64,000 bases of DNA from Marinihelvus fidelis (lineage in GTDB: Bacteria; Pseudomonadota; Gammaproteobacteria; Xanthomonadales; SZUA-36). The position numbers were made by a program, and so were the translations under genes. Below are positions 42,590 to 52,965 of this stretch, one piece after another. Below the pieces are notes generated by a model. The model was not told where the DNA came from. It did not search any database and saw only the letters and a program-made list of their open reading frames with translations. Numbering within the stretch: position 1 is the first letter of the stretch; each line of letters starts with the position of its first letter. The DNA lies in assembly GCF_008725655.1 (NCBI RefSeq), contig NZ_VYXP01000006.1, positions 262,024-326,023 of the forward strand, in the 5' to 3' direction.

Positions 42590-43509
42590 CGCGACCGCCC
42601 CACCAACACCCGCAATTCACGACCGAGTACGTCGACGGGATCATCCGTAGTCCGCAGCGTGACCCAGCCACACTGGTGCCGCTGGAACAGCCGCCGCGGC
42701 GCCTCTTCATGTGCCGAGCGCATGGCCTCGAACTCGCGGCGGCCACGATCGGCCACCGTGTCGAGCAGGCTGACCTGGCGGCCATCGGTAATGGGATAGC
42801 GCCCGGGCGGCAGGGACTCTTCGGCGGGATCGAGCACCTGGCAGCCGATCACGTCGTTGTGCTGGCGGATACGGCTGAGATGGCGATTGCAGTCGTCGTC
42901 GAGCCCGAAGAAGTCGCTGATGACCAGGACCAGGCTGCCGGGGCGCAGGGTGTGGCGCGCCCGTTCCAGGGTCGCCGAAAGCGGCTCGCGGCCGTCGCCC
43001 ATACGCGCCGGGTCGAGCCAGTCGACCAGCCCCTGGACAACGCGCATCGCGCCGCGTCGGCCACCGGCCGGGCGTAACTCCTGGTGCTCGCCGGGGGCCG
43101 AAAGAAAGGCGCCGACCCGGTCCCCACGCTTGACCGCGGTCCAGGCGATGGCCGCGGCCATCTGTGCGGCGGCCACGGACTTGAGCCGGACCCGGGTGCC
43201 GAAAAACAGGCTCGGTGAGGCGTCCAGGATAATCAGGACGGGGCGTTCGCGTTCTTCCTGGAACACCTTGGTATGCGGTCGGCCGGTGCGCGCCGTGACC
43301 CGCCAGTCCATGTTGCGGATGTCGTCACCCGGCTGGTAGTTGCGCGACTCCTCGAAGTCGACGCCACGGCCGCGGAAACGCGAACGGTAGGCGCCAGCCA
43401 GCGCCGACGCGGCCGGGCGGTGCATGGGCAGCATCAGCGCGTGGCAGCGGGGGCGCAGCGCGATCAGGGCCTCGGCGCTGACGTCGATTCCGTCGCGGGA
43501 CTCGCTCAT
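42586..43509 (-). CDS. DUF58 domain protein
   Basis: The 307-residue protein contains the DUF58 signature Y-Q-P-G-D-D-I-R-N-M-D-W-R-V-T-A-R-T-G-R-P-H-T-K near residue 58. A VWA-like fold with L-I-I-L-D-A-S-P-S-L follows, in which the MIDAS serine spacing is kept (D-A-S-P-S). It has no membrane helix. DUF58 proteins accompany MoxR ATPases and are thought to be their partners or clients. It lies between moxR and the DUF4381 gene with short gaps, in the standard order. Confidence 0.88.
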   Translation of the reverse strand: MSESRDGIDVSAEALIALRPRCHALMLPMHRPAASALAGAYRSRFRGRGVDFEESRNYQPGDDIRNMDWRVTARTGRPHTKVFQEERERPVLIILDASPSLFFGTRVRLKSVAAAQMAAAIAWTAVKRGDRVGAFLSAPGEHQELRPAGGRRGAMRVVQGLVDWLDPARMGDGREPLSATLERARHTLRPGSLVLVISDFFGLDDDCNRHLSRIRQHNDVIGCQVLDPAEESLPPGRYPITDGRQVSLLDTVADRGRREFEAMRSAHEEAPRRLFQRHQCGWVTLRTTDDPVDVLGRELRVLVGRSR

Positions 43510-43516
43510 CGGTGAA

Positions 43517-44539
<1,023 letters not shown>

Positions 44540-44625
44540 CGAGTGTCCTTGCGGGTCGGGTTCAATCTACCGGAATTCTAGCGGTTCCGGTTCCATAAGT
44601 TGGGTCTGCCCCATCTTCCATCAAT

Positions 44626-44668
44626 ACGTGACGCGACGGGCGTGTCATTGGTCACGAGCGGCGCGTCA
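44626..44668. repeat. Degenerate TGACG repeat at the end of priA
   Basis: The block reads CGTGACGCGACGGGCGTG on plus and includes an inverted GTCACG and a GCGCGTCA that supplies the priA stop codon. The priA stop context (TTC-TGA-CGCG) is the same as that of hemJ. It is a decayed copy of the repeats at 1251 and 14163. Confidence 0.5.
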
Positions 44669-46861
44669 GAATTCCTGCGGGTCAACATCAATGGCCCAGC
44701 GAACCTGGCGCGCGGTGGGCAGGCGGCGAACGGCGTCCAGCCAGTTGTCCAGGGCACGCTGCAATATGGGGCGCTCTTCGGACTGGGCCAGCAGGTACCA
44801 GCGCACCCGTCCTGCCCGCTTCTCCATCATCGCCGGAAACGGACCGTGCAGGCTCATGCCCCGGCCCTGCCAGGCCTGCCGTGCCGCCTGCAGGAAGGCC
44901 CGCACCGGTTCACGGTCGGGCGCGTCGGCCCGCAACACGGCCTGGAAGGCGAAAGGCGGCAGGCCGGCCAGCCGGCGCTCGTCCAGCTGGTTACCGGCGA
45001 AAGCCGGATAGCCCTCCTCCACCAGGGTCCGGAGCGCGTCGTGATCCGGGTGATGGGTCTGCAGGATCACCGTGCCCGGCGCCTGCGCGCGTCCGGCTCG
45101 TCCGGCCACCTGCACCAGCATCTGTCCCATGCGCTCCAGCGCCCGAAAATCGGCGCTATAGAGGGCCTGGTCGATGTTGACCACGACCACCAGCGTGACC
45201 TTGGGGAAGTGGTGGCCTTTCGCCAGCATCTGCGTGCCCACCAGCAGGCAGGGCTCACCGGAACGCACCGTCTCGACCAAAGACTCGAGTTCGCCCTTGC
45301 GCCGCACCGCGTCGCGATCGACGCGGTAAACCGGTGTGCCGGAAAAGAGCCGGCCCAACGCCTGCTCCAGCTGCTCGGTACCCTCACCGGCGCCCTGCAG
45401 GGCATCGGCGCGACAATCGGGACACACATCCGGGGCACGCTCTCGCGCCTCGCAGTGATGACAGACCAGCACACGACCCGCCCGGTGCCAGGTCAGGTTG
45501 GCGTCGCATTGCCGGCAACGCGCGTGCCAGCCACACTCATGGCACAGCAGCACCGGCGCGTAGCCGCGCCGGTTCAGGAACACCAGGGCCTGCTCCCCAC
45601 GGGCCAGCGTTTCGCCGATCGCGGCCAGGGCGTCGGGGCACAGCCCGGCCTCGGTACGCCGGGTGCGCAGGTCGACCACGCGGATGGCCGGCGGACTGGC
45701 GCCGGTGGCCCGTGTCACCAGGCGATGTTGGTGGTAACGCCCTGCCCGTGCGTTATGCAGGGTCTCCAGCGACGGCGTCGCCGTGCCCAGCACGATGGGA
45801 ATATCCAGGTCGTGGGCGCGCTTGACCGCGACATCTCGAGCCGCGTAGCGGAATCCGTCCTGTTGCTTGAACGATGGGTCATGGGACTCGTCCATGACCA
45901 GCAGGCCCGCCTTGGTCAACGGCAGGAACAATGCCGAGCGCGTCCCCACGAACAGTTGTGCCTCCCTACGCGCCGCGGCCGCCCATGTGGCCATGCGCTC
46001 GCCGGCAGACAGGCCGGAATGAAATACCCTGGGCGCGACGCCCAGTCGAGTCTCAAAGCGGCGCAACAGCTGGGGTGTCAGGCCGATCTCCGGAACCAGC
46101 ACCAGCACCTGCTGACCCGCCGCCAGGTGATCCTGGACCAGGCGCAGGTATACCTCGGTCTTGCCGCTACCGGTCACGCCATCAATCAAATGACAGGCGA
46201 ATCCCTCACCGGCCGCCCTGATCGCGTCGAGCACCTGTCCCTGCTCCGCCGTGAGCACCGGGCCTTCAGACGGATCGCGTCGGCGCGGTCGGGCCGGCTG
46301 CTCGGTCGCCCAACCGGCTTCAATGAGCGCGGCCAGGCTGGGGCGGCCGGTTTCTGCGGCGGCCAGCAGTTCGGGCGCCGGCATCGGCCCGTGCTCGAGC
46401 GCAGCCAGGAGCCGGTGCTGGGCACGGGCACGCCCGGGGGGCTGCGCCAGACGCTCACACCCCTCGCCCGTGATGGAGAGCTCGGTGGGGGGATCGGGCC
46501 AACGCGATGTCGGCTTGCGGAAATCCGGCGGCAGGGCGCCAAAAACCACCTCACCGATGGCGTGCTTGTAGTACCGCGAGCACCACTCGAGCAAGGCCAG
46601 CAGCGCTTCGCCAACGCGCTGTTCAATCGGGTCGATGGCTTCGCCGACGTGCTGCAGTTTGGACCGCGGGAAGCGGCTGCCATGGCCGACCGCCATCACC
46701 AGGCCAACCAGCTGTCGATGACCGAATCGAACCTGCACACGCTGGCCGCGTTGTGGAACGCCGCCGTTTTTCGGTGGTAAGTAGTCAAACAGCCCCGGCA
46801 GTGGCACCGCAACGGCCACGCGCAGCACTTCGCCGCTGTAACCTTGCCCCGCGTCGTTCAC
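44666..46861 (-). CDS. priA: Primosomal protein N' (replication restart helicase PriA)
   Basis: The 731-residue protein reloads the replisome at stalled forks. It has the N-terminal 3'-end-binding domain, Walker A G-V-T-G-S-G-K-T (228-235), a DEAH-like D-E-S-H box, and the zinc-binding cysteines between the helicase lobes (CHECGWHARCRQCD, CHHCEAR, CPDC). The C-terminal R-A-G-R-A motif and winged end are also present. The start is GTG 46861. In related genomes priA lies next to argS; here the Bat cluster separates them. Confidence 0.95.
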   Translation of the reverse strand: MNDAGQGYSGEVLRVAVAVPLPGLFDYLPPKNGGVPQRGQRVQVRFGHRQLVGLVMAVGHGSRFPRSKLQHVGEAIDPIEQRVGEALLALLEWCSRYYKHAIGEVVFGALPPDFRKPTSRWPDPPTELSITGEGCERLAQPPGRARAQHRLLAALEHGPMPAPELLAAAETGRPSLAALIEAGWATEQPARPRRRDPSEGPVLTAEQGQVLDAIRAAGEGFACHLIDGVTGSGKTEVYLRLVQDHLAAGQQVLVLVPEIGLTPQLLRRFETRLGVAPRVFHSGLSAGERMATWAAAARREAQLFVGTRSALFLPLTKAGLLVMDESHDPSFKQQDGFRYAARDVAVKRAHDLDIPIVLGTATPSLETLHNARAGRYHQHRLVTRATGASPPAIRVVDLRTRRTEAGLCPDALAAIGETLARGEQALVFLNRRGYAPVLLCHECGWHARCRQCDANLTWHRAGRVLVCHHCEARERAPDVCPDCRADALQGAGEGTEQLEQALGRLFSGTPVYRVDRDAVRRKGELESLVETVRSGEPCLLVGTQMLAKGHHFPKVTLVVVVNIDQALYSADFRALERMGQMLVQVAGRAGRAQAPGTVILQTHHPDHDALRTLVEEGYPAFAGNQLDERRLAGLPPFAFQAVLRADAPDREPVRAFLQAARQAWQGRGMSLHGPFPAMMEKRAGRVRWYLLAQSEERPILQRALDNWLDAVRRLPTARQVRWAIDVDPQEF

Positions 46862-46966
46862 GGGACCCGGGCGCCGGCCTGACCAGCCCTTGAAAAATGG
46901 CTTAACATGGGCCGCAGGCGCCTGTGCGCCGGCTCAATCAAAGCAACGAACGGGGAGGAACCCAAA

Positions 46967-47365
46967 ATGAGCATGATGAAAGAATTTCGCGAGTTCGCGA
47001 TGCGAGGAAACGTGGTCGACATGGCCGTGGGCATTGTCATCGGCGCGGCCTTTGGCAAGATCGTCACGTCATTCGTCAACGATGTGCTGATGCCACCCAT
47101 CGGGCTGGCCGTTGGCGGCGTCAGTTTCAATGACCTGGCCATTACGCTGAAAGAGGCCGCCGGTGAAACAGAAGCGGTGATGCTGAACTACGGCGCATTC
47201 ATCCAGACCGTTGTCGATTTCGTGATTGTCGCCTTCGCCATCTTCCTGGTGATCAAGGCCATGAATTCAATGAAGCGCAAGGAAGAGGAAGCGCCTGCGG
47301 CACCGCCCGAGCCTTCGAAAGAGGAAGTCCTGCTGACCGAAATCCGGGATGCCCTGAAGAAGTAA
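46967..47365 (+). CDS. mscL: Large-conductance mechanosensitive channel
   Basis: The 132-residue protein is the pentameric MscL that opens on hypo-osmotic shock. The start [33 protein letters not shown] matches the family, followed by TM1, a periplasmic loop, TM2 ([18 protein letters not shown]) and a charged C-terminal helix. A GGGGAGGAA site precedes the ATG at 46967, so the upstream in-frame ATG at 46907 is rejected. Confidence 0.96.
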   Translation: MSMMKEFREFAMRGNVVDMAVGIVIGAAFGKIVTSFVNDVLMPPIGLAVGGVSFNDLAITLKEAAGETEAVMLNYGAFIQTVVDFVIVAFAIFLVIKAMNSMKRKEEEAPAAPPEPSKEEVLLTEIRDALKK

Positions 47366-47379
47366 CGGCTGACGGTCAA

Positions 47380-47427
47380 ACAGGGGCGGCCAGGCGGCCG
47401 CTCCTGTCTGCCGGCCCCGGGCCGGCA
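47380..47427. terminator. Two strong hairpins between convergent mscL and prc
   Basis: ACAGGGGCGGCC pairs with GGCCGCTCCTGT (one G-T pair) at 47380-47407. TGCCGGCCC-C-GGGCCGGCA is a perfect 9-1-9 palindrome at 47409-47427. They lie 15 bases past mscL and 13 bases past the prc stop. No U-tract flanks either, so they probably work as bidirectional RNA 3'-end hairpins. Confidence 0.5.
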
Positions 47428-47439
47428 ATCCCGCAATAA

Positions 47440-49614
47440 CTAGTTGATGCCTTCGCCGGAAGTCTTGTCGGTCATCTGGGAGAACTGCTGCGTCAGCAAC
47501 TGGCTGTCAGACAGTTCCACCATATCCGCGACGATCCGCGCGGACTCGCGCAGCATCAGGTCCGGACGATCGTCCTCTTCGTCTTCGGCCGCGTCCTCGT
47601 CGTCGAGTTCGGGGCCGGCGATGTCTTCACCCTGTTCCGCGGCCGCCAACGGGTCGGTGTCGTCCACCAGCGGGCCATCGGCCAGGCCGGCTTCCAGCGC
47701 CTTGCGCTCTTCCCGCTTGGCCTCGCGGCGATCCATATCGGCGCGACGCTCGGTTTCCAGCAGCGATACGCGGTGCTCTGCGTACTCGGCGTTGTATTCC
47801 TCGATGTCATCCAGCAGCCAGCGGAACTCCTGCTCGCTGGTCACACGATCCTGGAAGTGGAAATCGGCGACCGCGACCATGCGCTCCAGGTCACCGGCGG
47901 GCTGGTAGCTGGCCGCATCGATCTCGGTCCACGGCAGGGCGTTGTCCAGCGAGCGTTCGCCATACTCCTGCGGATCGCCGGCGGTCGGGAACCGGATGTC
48001 CGGCAACACGCCGCGGTTCTGCGTGGAACCGCCATTGACGCGGAAGAACTGCGCCTGGGTAATCTTCAGCTGACCCATCTGCGGTGAATCGGAGGTCATG
48101 CTGTACTGGTCCAGGTCCATCAGCGACTGCACCGTGCCCTTACCGAAGGTCGGCTCACCGATAACGATGCCGCGACCGTAGTCCTGGATGGCCGCCGCGA
48201 AAATCTCCGACGCGGAGGCGCTGTAGCGGTTCACCAGCACGGCCAGCGGGCCCTCCCAGGCCATGCCAGGGTCGTCATCTTCCTCGGTGCTGACGCGGCC
48301 GTTCGAGCTCTTCACCTGGACCACCGGCCCGCGGTCAATAAACAGGCCGGTCAGCGTGGTCGCTTCCAGCAGTGAACCACCACCGTTGTTACGCAGGTCG
48401 ATCACCAGGCCTTCGACGCCCTCGGCTTCCAGTTCATCGATCAGGCGGTGAACGTCACGGGTGCTGGAGCGATAGTCCGGCAGGTTCTGGGCCATGCCGT
48501 TGAAGTCCAGGTAAAACACCGGCAGGTCGATCACGCCGATCTTCGTCAGCTCGCCGTTGTCCTGCTCAACCTCGATAACCCGGCTGCTGGCGGCCTGCTC
48601 CTCGAGCTTGACCTCGTTGCGGACGATATCGATAACGGTGCTGGGCCCTTCGACGCCGACGTCTTCCGGCAGCACTTCCAGCCGCACCACGGAGTCCTTG
48701 GGGCCGCGGATCAGGTCGACCACGTCGTCAACGCGCCAGCCGACAACGTCGACCATCTTGCCGTCGGCGTCCTGGCCCACCGCAACCACGCGGTCGCCGG
48801 CCTTCAGGCGGCCGTCCTGGTCGGCAGGGCCGCCCGGCACCACGCGCTCGATACGCGTGTACTCGGACTCACGGCCCAGCAGCGCGCCAATGCCTTCCAG
48901 CGACAGCTTCATCGAGATCTCGAAGTTCTCGGAGCCACGCGGCGACAGGTAGGCCGTGTGCGGCTCGATGGACTGCGCGAAGGCGTTCATGAAGTAATTG
49001 AAGATGTCGTCCGACTCCAGTTCGGCAACGCGACGGTCCATGTTCTCGTAGCGCTCATCGAGCAGCTTGAGAATGTCGTCGTGCTCCTTGCCGGCCAGCT
49101 TCAGGCGCAGGTAGTCATTCTTGACCCGCTTGCGCCAGATCTCGTCCAGCTCCTGGCTGTTCAGCGCCCACGGCGCCTCGGTGCGGTCGTACTCGTAATC
49201 CTCGTCGACGGTGAAGTCGAATGGCTGCTCCAGCCGCGCGCGGGCATGCTCGGCACGCTCACGCACGCGATCGGAGTAAACGTTGTAGATATCGAACGCC
49301 GGGGTCAGGTTGGAGTGGCGCAGCGCGTCATCCATGCCATGACGGAAACGCTGGAATTCGCTGATGTCGGTGGCCACGAAATAGCTGCGATTGGGATCGA
49401 GCATCTCGATGTAGCTGTCGAGAATGGCCTCCGAGAGCTGGTCATCCAGCTTGGTGGTCTTGTAATGCCAGTTGGTGAGTAGCTTGGTGGCGATATTGCT
49501 GGTGAAGCGCTGTTCCATGCTCGGTTGCAGCTGGACGGCATCGCCTTCGGGCAGGCTGGCCCAGGCGGTGGAGGTCGCCACCATCAGTGGCAGCAGTGTC
49601 TTGATGATTCTCAA
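47440..49614 (-). CDS. prc: Tail-specific carboxy-terminal protease (Prc/Tsp)
   Basis: The 724-residue periplasmic S41 protease has a signal peptide and the Tsp N-terminal domain. A PDZ domain follows at about 240-320 (I-G-A-L-L-G-R-E-S-E-Y-T-R-I-E-R-V-V-P-G-G-P-A). The catalytic domain has the serine region S-A-S-A-S-E-I-F-A-A-A and the lysine in F-G-K-G-T-V-Q-S, and a helical C-terminal DUF3340 domain ends the protein. Prc trims lipoproteins and PBP3 and degrades MepS, linking it to wall growth. The start is TTG 49614 with GGAG eight bases upstream. A poorly conserved acidic tail is notable (DDEDAAEDEEDD). Confidence 0.93.
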   Translation of the reverse strand: MRIIKTLLPLMVATSTAWASLPEGDAVQLQPSMEQRFTSNIATKLLTNWHYKTTKLDDQLSEAILDSYIEMLDPNRSYFVATDISEFQRFRHGMDDALRHSNLTPAFDIYNVYSDRVRERAEHARARLEQPFDFTVDEDYEYDRTEAPWALNSQELDEIWRKRVKNDYLRLKLAGKEHDDILKLLDERYENMDRRVAELESDDIFNYFMNAFAQSIEPHTAYLSPRGSENFEISMKLSLEGIGALLGRESEYTRIERVVPGGPADQDGRLKAGDRVVAVGQDADGKMVDVVGWRVDDVVDLIRGPKDSVVRLEVLPEDVGVEGPSTVIDIVRNEVKLEEQAASSRVIEVEQDNGELTKIGVIDLPVFYLDFNGMAQNLPDYRSSTRDVHRLIDELEAEGVEGLVIDLRNNGGGSLLEATTLTGLFIDRGPVVQVKSSNGRVSTEEDDDPGMAWEGPLAVLVNRYSASASEIFAAAIQDYGRGIVIGEPTFGKGTVQSLMDLDQYSMTSDSPQMGQLKITQAQFFRVNGGSTQNRGVLPDIRFPTAGDPQEYGERSLDNALPWTEIDAASYQPAGDLERMVAVADFHFQDRVTSEQEFRWLLDDIEEYNAEYAEHRVSLLETERRADMDRREAKREERKALEAGLADGPLVDDTDPLAAAEQGEDIAGPELDDEDAAEDEEDDRPDLMLRESARIVADMVELSDSQLLTQQFSQMTDKTSGEGIN

Positions 49615-49743
49615 CGCAATATCTCCGTGAAACGGTGTCGTCGGCCCGGCAGGTGGATTCCAGCGCCGTTCAGTTCCGACTATACATGCATGACTTTGTT
49701 CCCTTTATCCAGCAATTCAAGCACGAGGGCAAGGGGGCAGCGC

Positions 49744-50769
49744 CTAAACGTGGGCTTTTTCCGCCGCACCGACCAGCCCGGAACGCTCGGCCATCTCGTC
49801 CGCGTGGTAGGACGAGCGCACCAGCGGGCCGGAGGCCACGTGCGTAAAGCCCATCGAATCACCCAGTTCTGCCAGGCGTTCGAATTCGTCCGGCGTCCAG
49901 TAGCGGACCACCGGGTGGTGATGCGCGGTCGGCTGCAGGTACTGGCCCAGGGTGACCATGTCGACGTCGTGCTCGCGCAGGTCGGCCAGCGCCACTTCCA
50001 CCTGGTCCCAGGTCTCGCCCAGGCCCAGCATGATGCCGGACTTGGTCGGCACCTGCGGGTTGCGCGCCTTGAAGTCGCGCAGCAGGCGCAGCGACCAGCC
50101 GTAGTCGGCCCCGGGGCGCACATCGCGGTACAGCGGCTCGACGGTTTCCAGGTTGTGGTTGAACACGTCCGGCGGCTCGGCGGACAGGATGTCCAGCGCG
50201 CGCTCGGCGCGGCCTTTGCCGCGGAAGTCAGGTACCAGGATCTCCAGCTGGATGCCCGGATTGGCCGCACGTACCCGCTGGATGCACTCGGCAAAATGCG
50301 CCGCGCCGCCATCGCGGAGGTCATCGCGATCGACCGAGGTGATCACCACGTAGCGCAGGCGCATCTGGGCAATGGTCTCGGCCAGTTTGCGCGGTTCATC
50401 GGCGTCCGGCGGCTTGGGGCGACCATGGGCCACGTCGCAGAAGGAGCAGCGGCGCGTGCAGATGTCGCCCAGCACCATGAAGGTCGCGGTGCCCTTGCCG
50501 AAACACTCGTGAATGTTCGGGCAGGATGCTTCCTCGCACACGGTGACAAGGTGCTGCTCGCGCAACTGGCTCTTGAGCCGCTCTACGGCGTTGCCCACGG
50601 GCAGGCGCACGCGGATCCAGGGCGGCTTGCGCAGGCGCGGTGAATCGGCGTCAAACTGCGCCGTGTTGCGCGCCATCTTGTCACCACCCACCTGCTTCTG
50701 GCCGGCTTGTGGCGAGCCGTTTCCGGCCGCGGTGTCGAGACGAATTGGAATCTTGTGAATATCAGTCAT
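49744..50769 (-). CDS. lipA: Lipoyl synthase
   Basis: The 341-residue radical SAM enzyme inserts two sulfurs into octanoyl groups on lipoyl domains. Its two cluster sites are present: C78-x4-C83-x5-C89 (auxiliary cluster) and C104-x3-C108-x2-C111 (radical SAM). The C-terminal R-S-S-Y-H-A-D-E holds the serine ligand. The N-terminal 50 residues vary among homologues. It follows lipB by three bases, making a lipBA operon that also includes ybeD upstream. Confidence 0.96.
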   Translation of the reverse strand: MTDIHKIPIRLDTAAGNGSPQAGQKQVGGDKMARNTAQFDADSPRLRKPPWIRVRLPVGNAVERLKSQLREQHLVTVCEEASCPNIHECFGKGTATFMVLGDICTRRCSFCDVAHGRPKPPDADEPRKLAETIAQMRLRYVVITSVDRDDLRDGGAAHFAECIQRVRAANPGIQLEILVPDFRGKGRAERALDILSAEPPDVFNHNLETVEPLYRDVRPGADYGWSLRLLRDFKARNPQVPTKSGIMLGLGETWDQVEVALADLREHDVDMVTLGQYLQPTAHHHPVVRYWTPDEFERLAELGDSMGFTHVASGPLVRSSYHADEMAERSGLVGAAEKAHV

Positions 50770-50772
50770 GGT

Positions 50773-51435
50773 TTAACCTTCGGTCGCGGGCAGGCCATCT
50801 GCGCGACGGAACCCCTTATTGTAGCCCAAAGCATAGGCCAGGCAGCTCAATAGCGCCGTTTCGGCCTGTGCCAGGCTGGTATCCGCCAGGTCGGTCAGCC
50901 GGGTGACGGCCAGCCCCTCGTAACCGCATGGGTTGATGCGGCTGAAGGGCTCCAGGTCGTTGTTGATGTTGAACGCCAGGCCATGGAACGAGCAACCGCG
51001 GCGGACTCTCAGGCCCAGCGCGGCAATTTTCGCTTCGCCCACATAGACGCCGGGCGCGCCTTCACGCCGTTGTGCCTCGATGCCATAGCCGTCCAGCACC
51101 TGGATGATGGCGCCTTCGATACGCGTCACCAGCTCACGCACACCCAGCCCCAGCCGGCGCAGGTCCAGCAGCGGGTAGACGACGATCTGCCCGGGGCCGT
51201 GATAGGTAACCTGGCCGCCGCGATCGACCTGCACGACCGGGATGTCGCCCGGCGCCAGCACGTGCTCGGCGCGCCCGGCCTGGCCCTGGGTGAACACCGG
51301 CGGGTGTTGCACGCACCAGACCTGGTCGGCCGTGTGCTCGTCGCGCTGGTCGGTGAAGCGCTGCATGGCGCGCCACACCGGTTCATAGGGCATCAGGCCC
51401 AGGTGACGGATAACCAGCGGCGGTGAAAGGTTCAT
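50773..51435 (-). CDS. lipB: Octanoyl-[acyl-carrier-protein]:protein N-octanoyltransferase
   Basis: The 220-residue enzyme moves octanoate from ACP to lipoyl domains. Conserved features are the F-T-Q-G-Q-A-G block, the lysine-region equivalent [16 protein letters not shown] (catalytic K), and the cysteine in N-P-C-G-Y-E-G. The order dacA-ybeD-lipB-lipA equals that of E. coli. Confidence 0.95.
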   Translation of the reverse strand: MNLSPPLVIRHLGLMPYEPVWRAMQRFTDQRDEHTADQVWCVQHPPVFTQGQAGRAEHVLAPGDIPVVQVDRGGQVTYHGPGQIVVYPLLDLRRLGLGVRELVTRIEGAIIQVLDGYGIEAQRREGAPGVYVGEAKIAALGLRVRRGCSFHGLAFNINNDLEPFSRINPCGYEGLAVTRLTDLADTSLAQAETALLSCLAYALGYNKGFRRADGLPATEG

Positions 51436-51447
51436 GTTCGAAGGCGC

Positions 51448-51714
51448 TCAGAGCGCCATCAGGACTTGCTCGCAGTCGGTCAGGTCCATGTAGATCCGGT
51501 CGAGCTGCTCGCGCGACGTGGCGACGATCTTGACCGTCACCGACACGAAGTTGCCCTCGGCACTCTCGTTGATCGCCACGGCTTCACCGGCGTACGGCTC
51601 CGCATGGGCGAAAACGATGGTCGTCACCAGTGACTCGAAGTCTTCGCTGGCCCGGCCCATCGCCTTGATGGGGAACATGCACGGGAACTCCAGCAGCGTG
51701 GTTTCTTCACTCAT
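51448..51714 (-). CDS. ybeD: YbeD family protein (DUF493)
   Basis: The 88-residue protein has the ACT-like YbeD fold: L-L-E-F-P-C-M-F-P-I-K-A-M-G at the start and S-V-T-V-K-I-V-A-T-S-R-E-Q-L-D-R-I-Y-M-D-L at the end. It is cytosolic with no known activity and is thought to be an allosteric-type small protein. ATG 51714 overlaps the dacA stop by eight bases. The position between dacA and lipB is conserved in Gammaproteobacteria. Confidence 0.9.
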   Translation of the reverse strand: MSEETTLLEFPCMFPIKAMGRASEDFESLVTTIVFAHAEPYAGEAVAINESAEGNFVSVTVKIVATSREQLDRIYMDLTDCEQVLMAL

Positions 51715-52927
51715 CGTCGGCGTCTTCTTCGTCGTCGCCGCCAAACAGGCCACCCACCCACAGCCGGGTCGAATCCCAGCTGCGGCCGAAAAAGCCCGCC
51801 TGCTCGACGGCAGCGAGCGCCTGCAGGCCCTGGTCGACCACGGTCTCGCCGTCGAGCGCCACGGTCAGGCGACCCAGTGACTGACCAGCCTCGATGGGGG
51901 CCTCCAGTGTCGGCGGCAATTCTACGCGGGCCTCGAGGTCGTCGTAGCGTCCACGCGGTATGGTGACGAACAGGTCCTGGCCAATGCCGATTCCGACTTC
52001 CTCGCCTTCGCCCTTCCAGACCCGCGCGCGGGCCAGTTCATCACCAGCCTTGTACAGCTGCACTGTTTCGAAGAAACGGAAACCGTAGTTGAGCAGCCCC
52101 TGGCTCTCGCTGGCGCGCGACTGCTCGGAGGCCGAGCCCATGACCACGCTGATCAGGCGCATGCCGTCGCGCTTGGCGCTGGCGGCCAGGCAGTAGCCGG
52201 CGGCCTCGGTGTGACCGGTCTTCAGGCCATCGACAGCCGGGTCGCGCCACAACAGGTTGTTGCGGTTGTGCTGGCGGATGTCGTTGAAGGTGAATTCTTT
52301 CTGCGAGAACCAGGCGTACTGTTCCGGAAACTCGCGGATGATGGCCGCGCTCAGGATCGCCATGTCGCGTGCCGTACTGTAGTGGTTCTCGTCCGGCAGG
52401 CCAGTGGAGTTCATGAAATGGCTGTTATTCATGCCCAGCTGTTCGGCGTAGTGGTTCATCACGCCCGCGAACGCGTCCTCGGTACCGGCCAGGAATTCGG
52501 CCATGGCCACGCAGGCGTCGTTGCCCGACTGGATGACAATGCCCAGGATCAGGTCTTCAACGGTGACCTGCATGCCCGGTTCGATGAACATGCGTGAGCC
52601 GCCCGTGCGCCAGGCCTTTTCGCTCACCGGCACGACATCACCCAGCGCAATGTTGCCGCGTGCCAGCTCCTGGAACACCACGTAGGTGGTCATCAGCTTG
52701 GTCATGCTGGCGATATCGGCACGCTCATCGGCGTTGTGATCCACCAGCGTGCGGCCGGAGTGGAAATCCACCAGGATGTAGTTGCTGGCGCCCAGCTGCG
52801 GCGCAGCCGGGGTCGGCATCGCCGCCGGCGGGTTCGGCGTCGGGTTCAGGGTGGGGGTCTGCGCGCCGGCCGCGAAGGACAGCGCAAGGGCCGCGAAGGC
52901 GACCATTCTGGTTATCGTGTTCAGCAT
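51707..52927 (-). CDS. dacA: D-alanyl-D-alanine carboxypeptidase (PBP5/6 family)
   Basis: The 406-residue periplasmic enzyme removes the terminal D-Ala of pentapeptides. The S11 motifs are S74-M-T-K77, S-G-N in VIQSGNDACVAM, and K-T-G in VDGLKTGHTEAAG. The C-terminal beta domain ends with a hydrophobic, then acidic tail (R-L-W-V-G-G-L-F-G-G-D-D-E-E-D). That differs from the amphipathic basic anchor of E. coli DacA, so membrane attachment may differ. ATG 52927 gives a signal peptide; ATG 52957 or 52969 would add a polar extension overlapping rlpA. Confidence 0.93.
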   Translation of the reverse strand: MLNTITRMVAFAALALSFAAGAQTPTLNPTPNPPAAMPTPAAPQLGASNYILVDFHSGRTLVDHNADERADIASMTKLMTTYVVFQELARGNIALGDVVPVSEKAWRTGGSRMFIEPGMQVTVEDLILGIVIQSGNDACVAMAEFLAGTEDAFAGVMNHYAEQLGMNNSHFMNSTGLPDENHYSTARDMAILSAAIIREFPEQYAWFSQKEFTFNDIRQHNRNNLLWRDPAVDGLKTGHTEAAGYCLAASAKRDGMRLISVVMGSASEQSRASESQGLLNYGFRFFETVQLYKAGDELARARVWKGEGEEVGIGIGQDLFVTIPRGRYDDLEARVELPPTLEAPIEAGQSLGRLTVALDGETVVDQGLQALAAVEQAGFFGRSWDSTRLWVGGLFGGDDEEDADDE

Positions 52928-52965
52928 GTAAAACCCGGTATTTCGTTCAATGGACATTGTGCCAC

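Noticed and set aside
44600-46780. A 726-codon plus-strand frame opposite priA
   Set aside because: It is antisense to an intact priA with helicase and zinc motifs, and its own translation shows no family.
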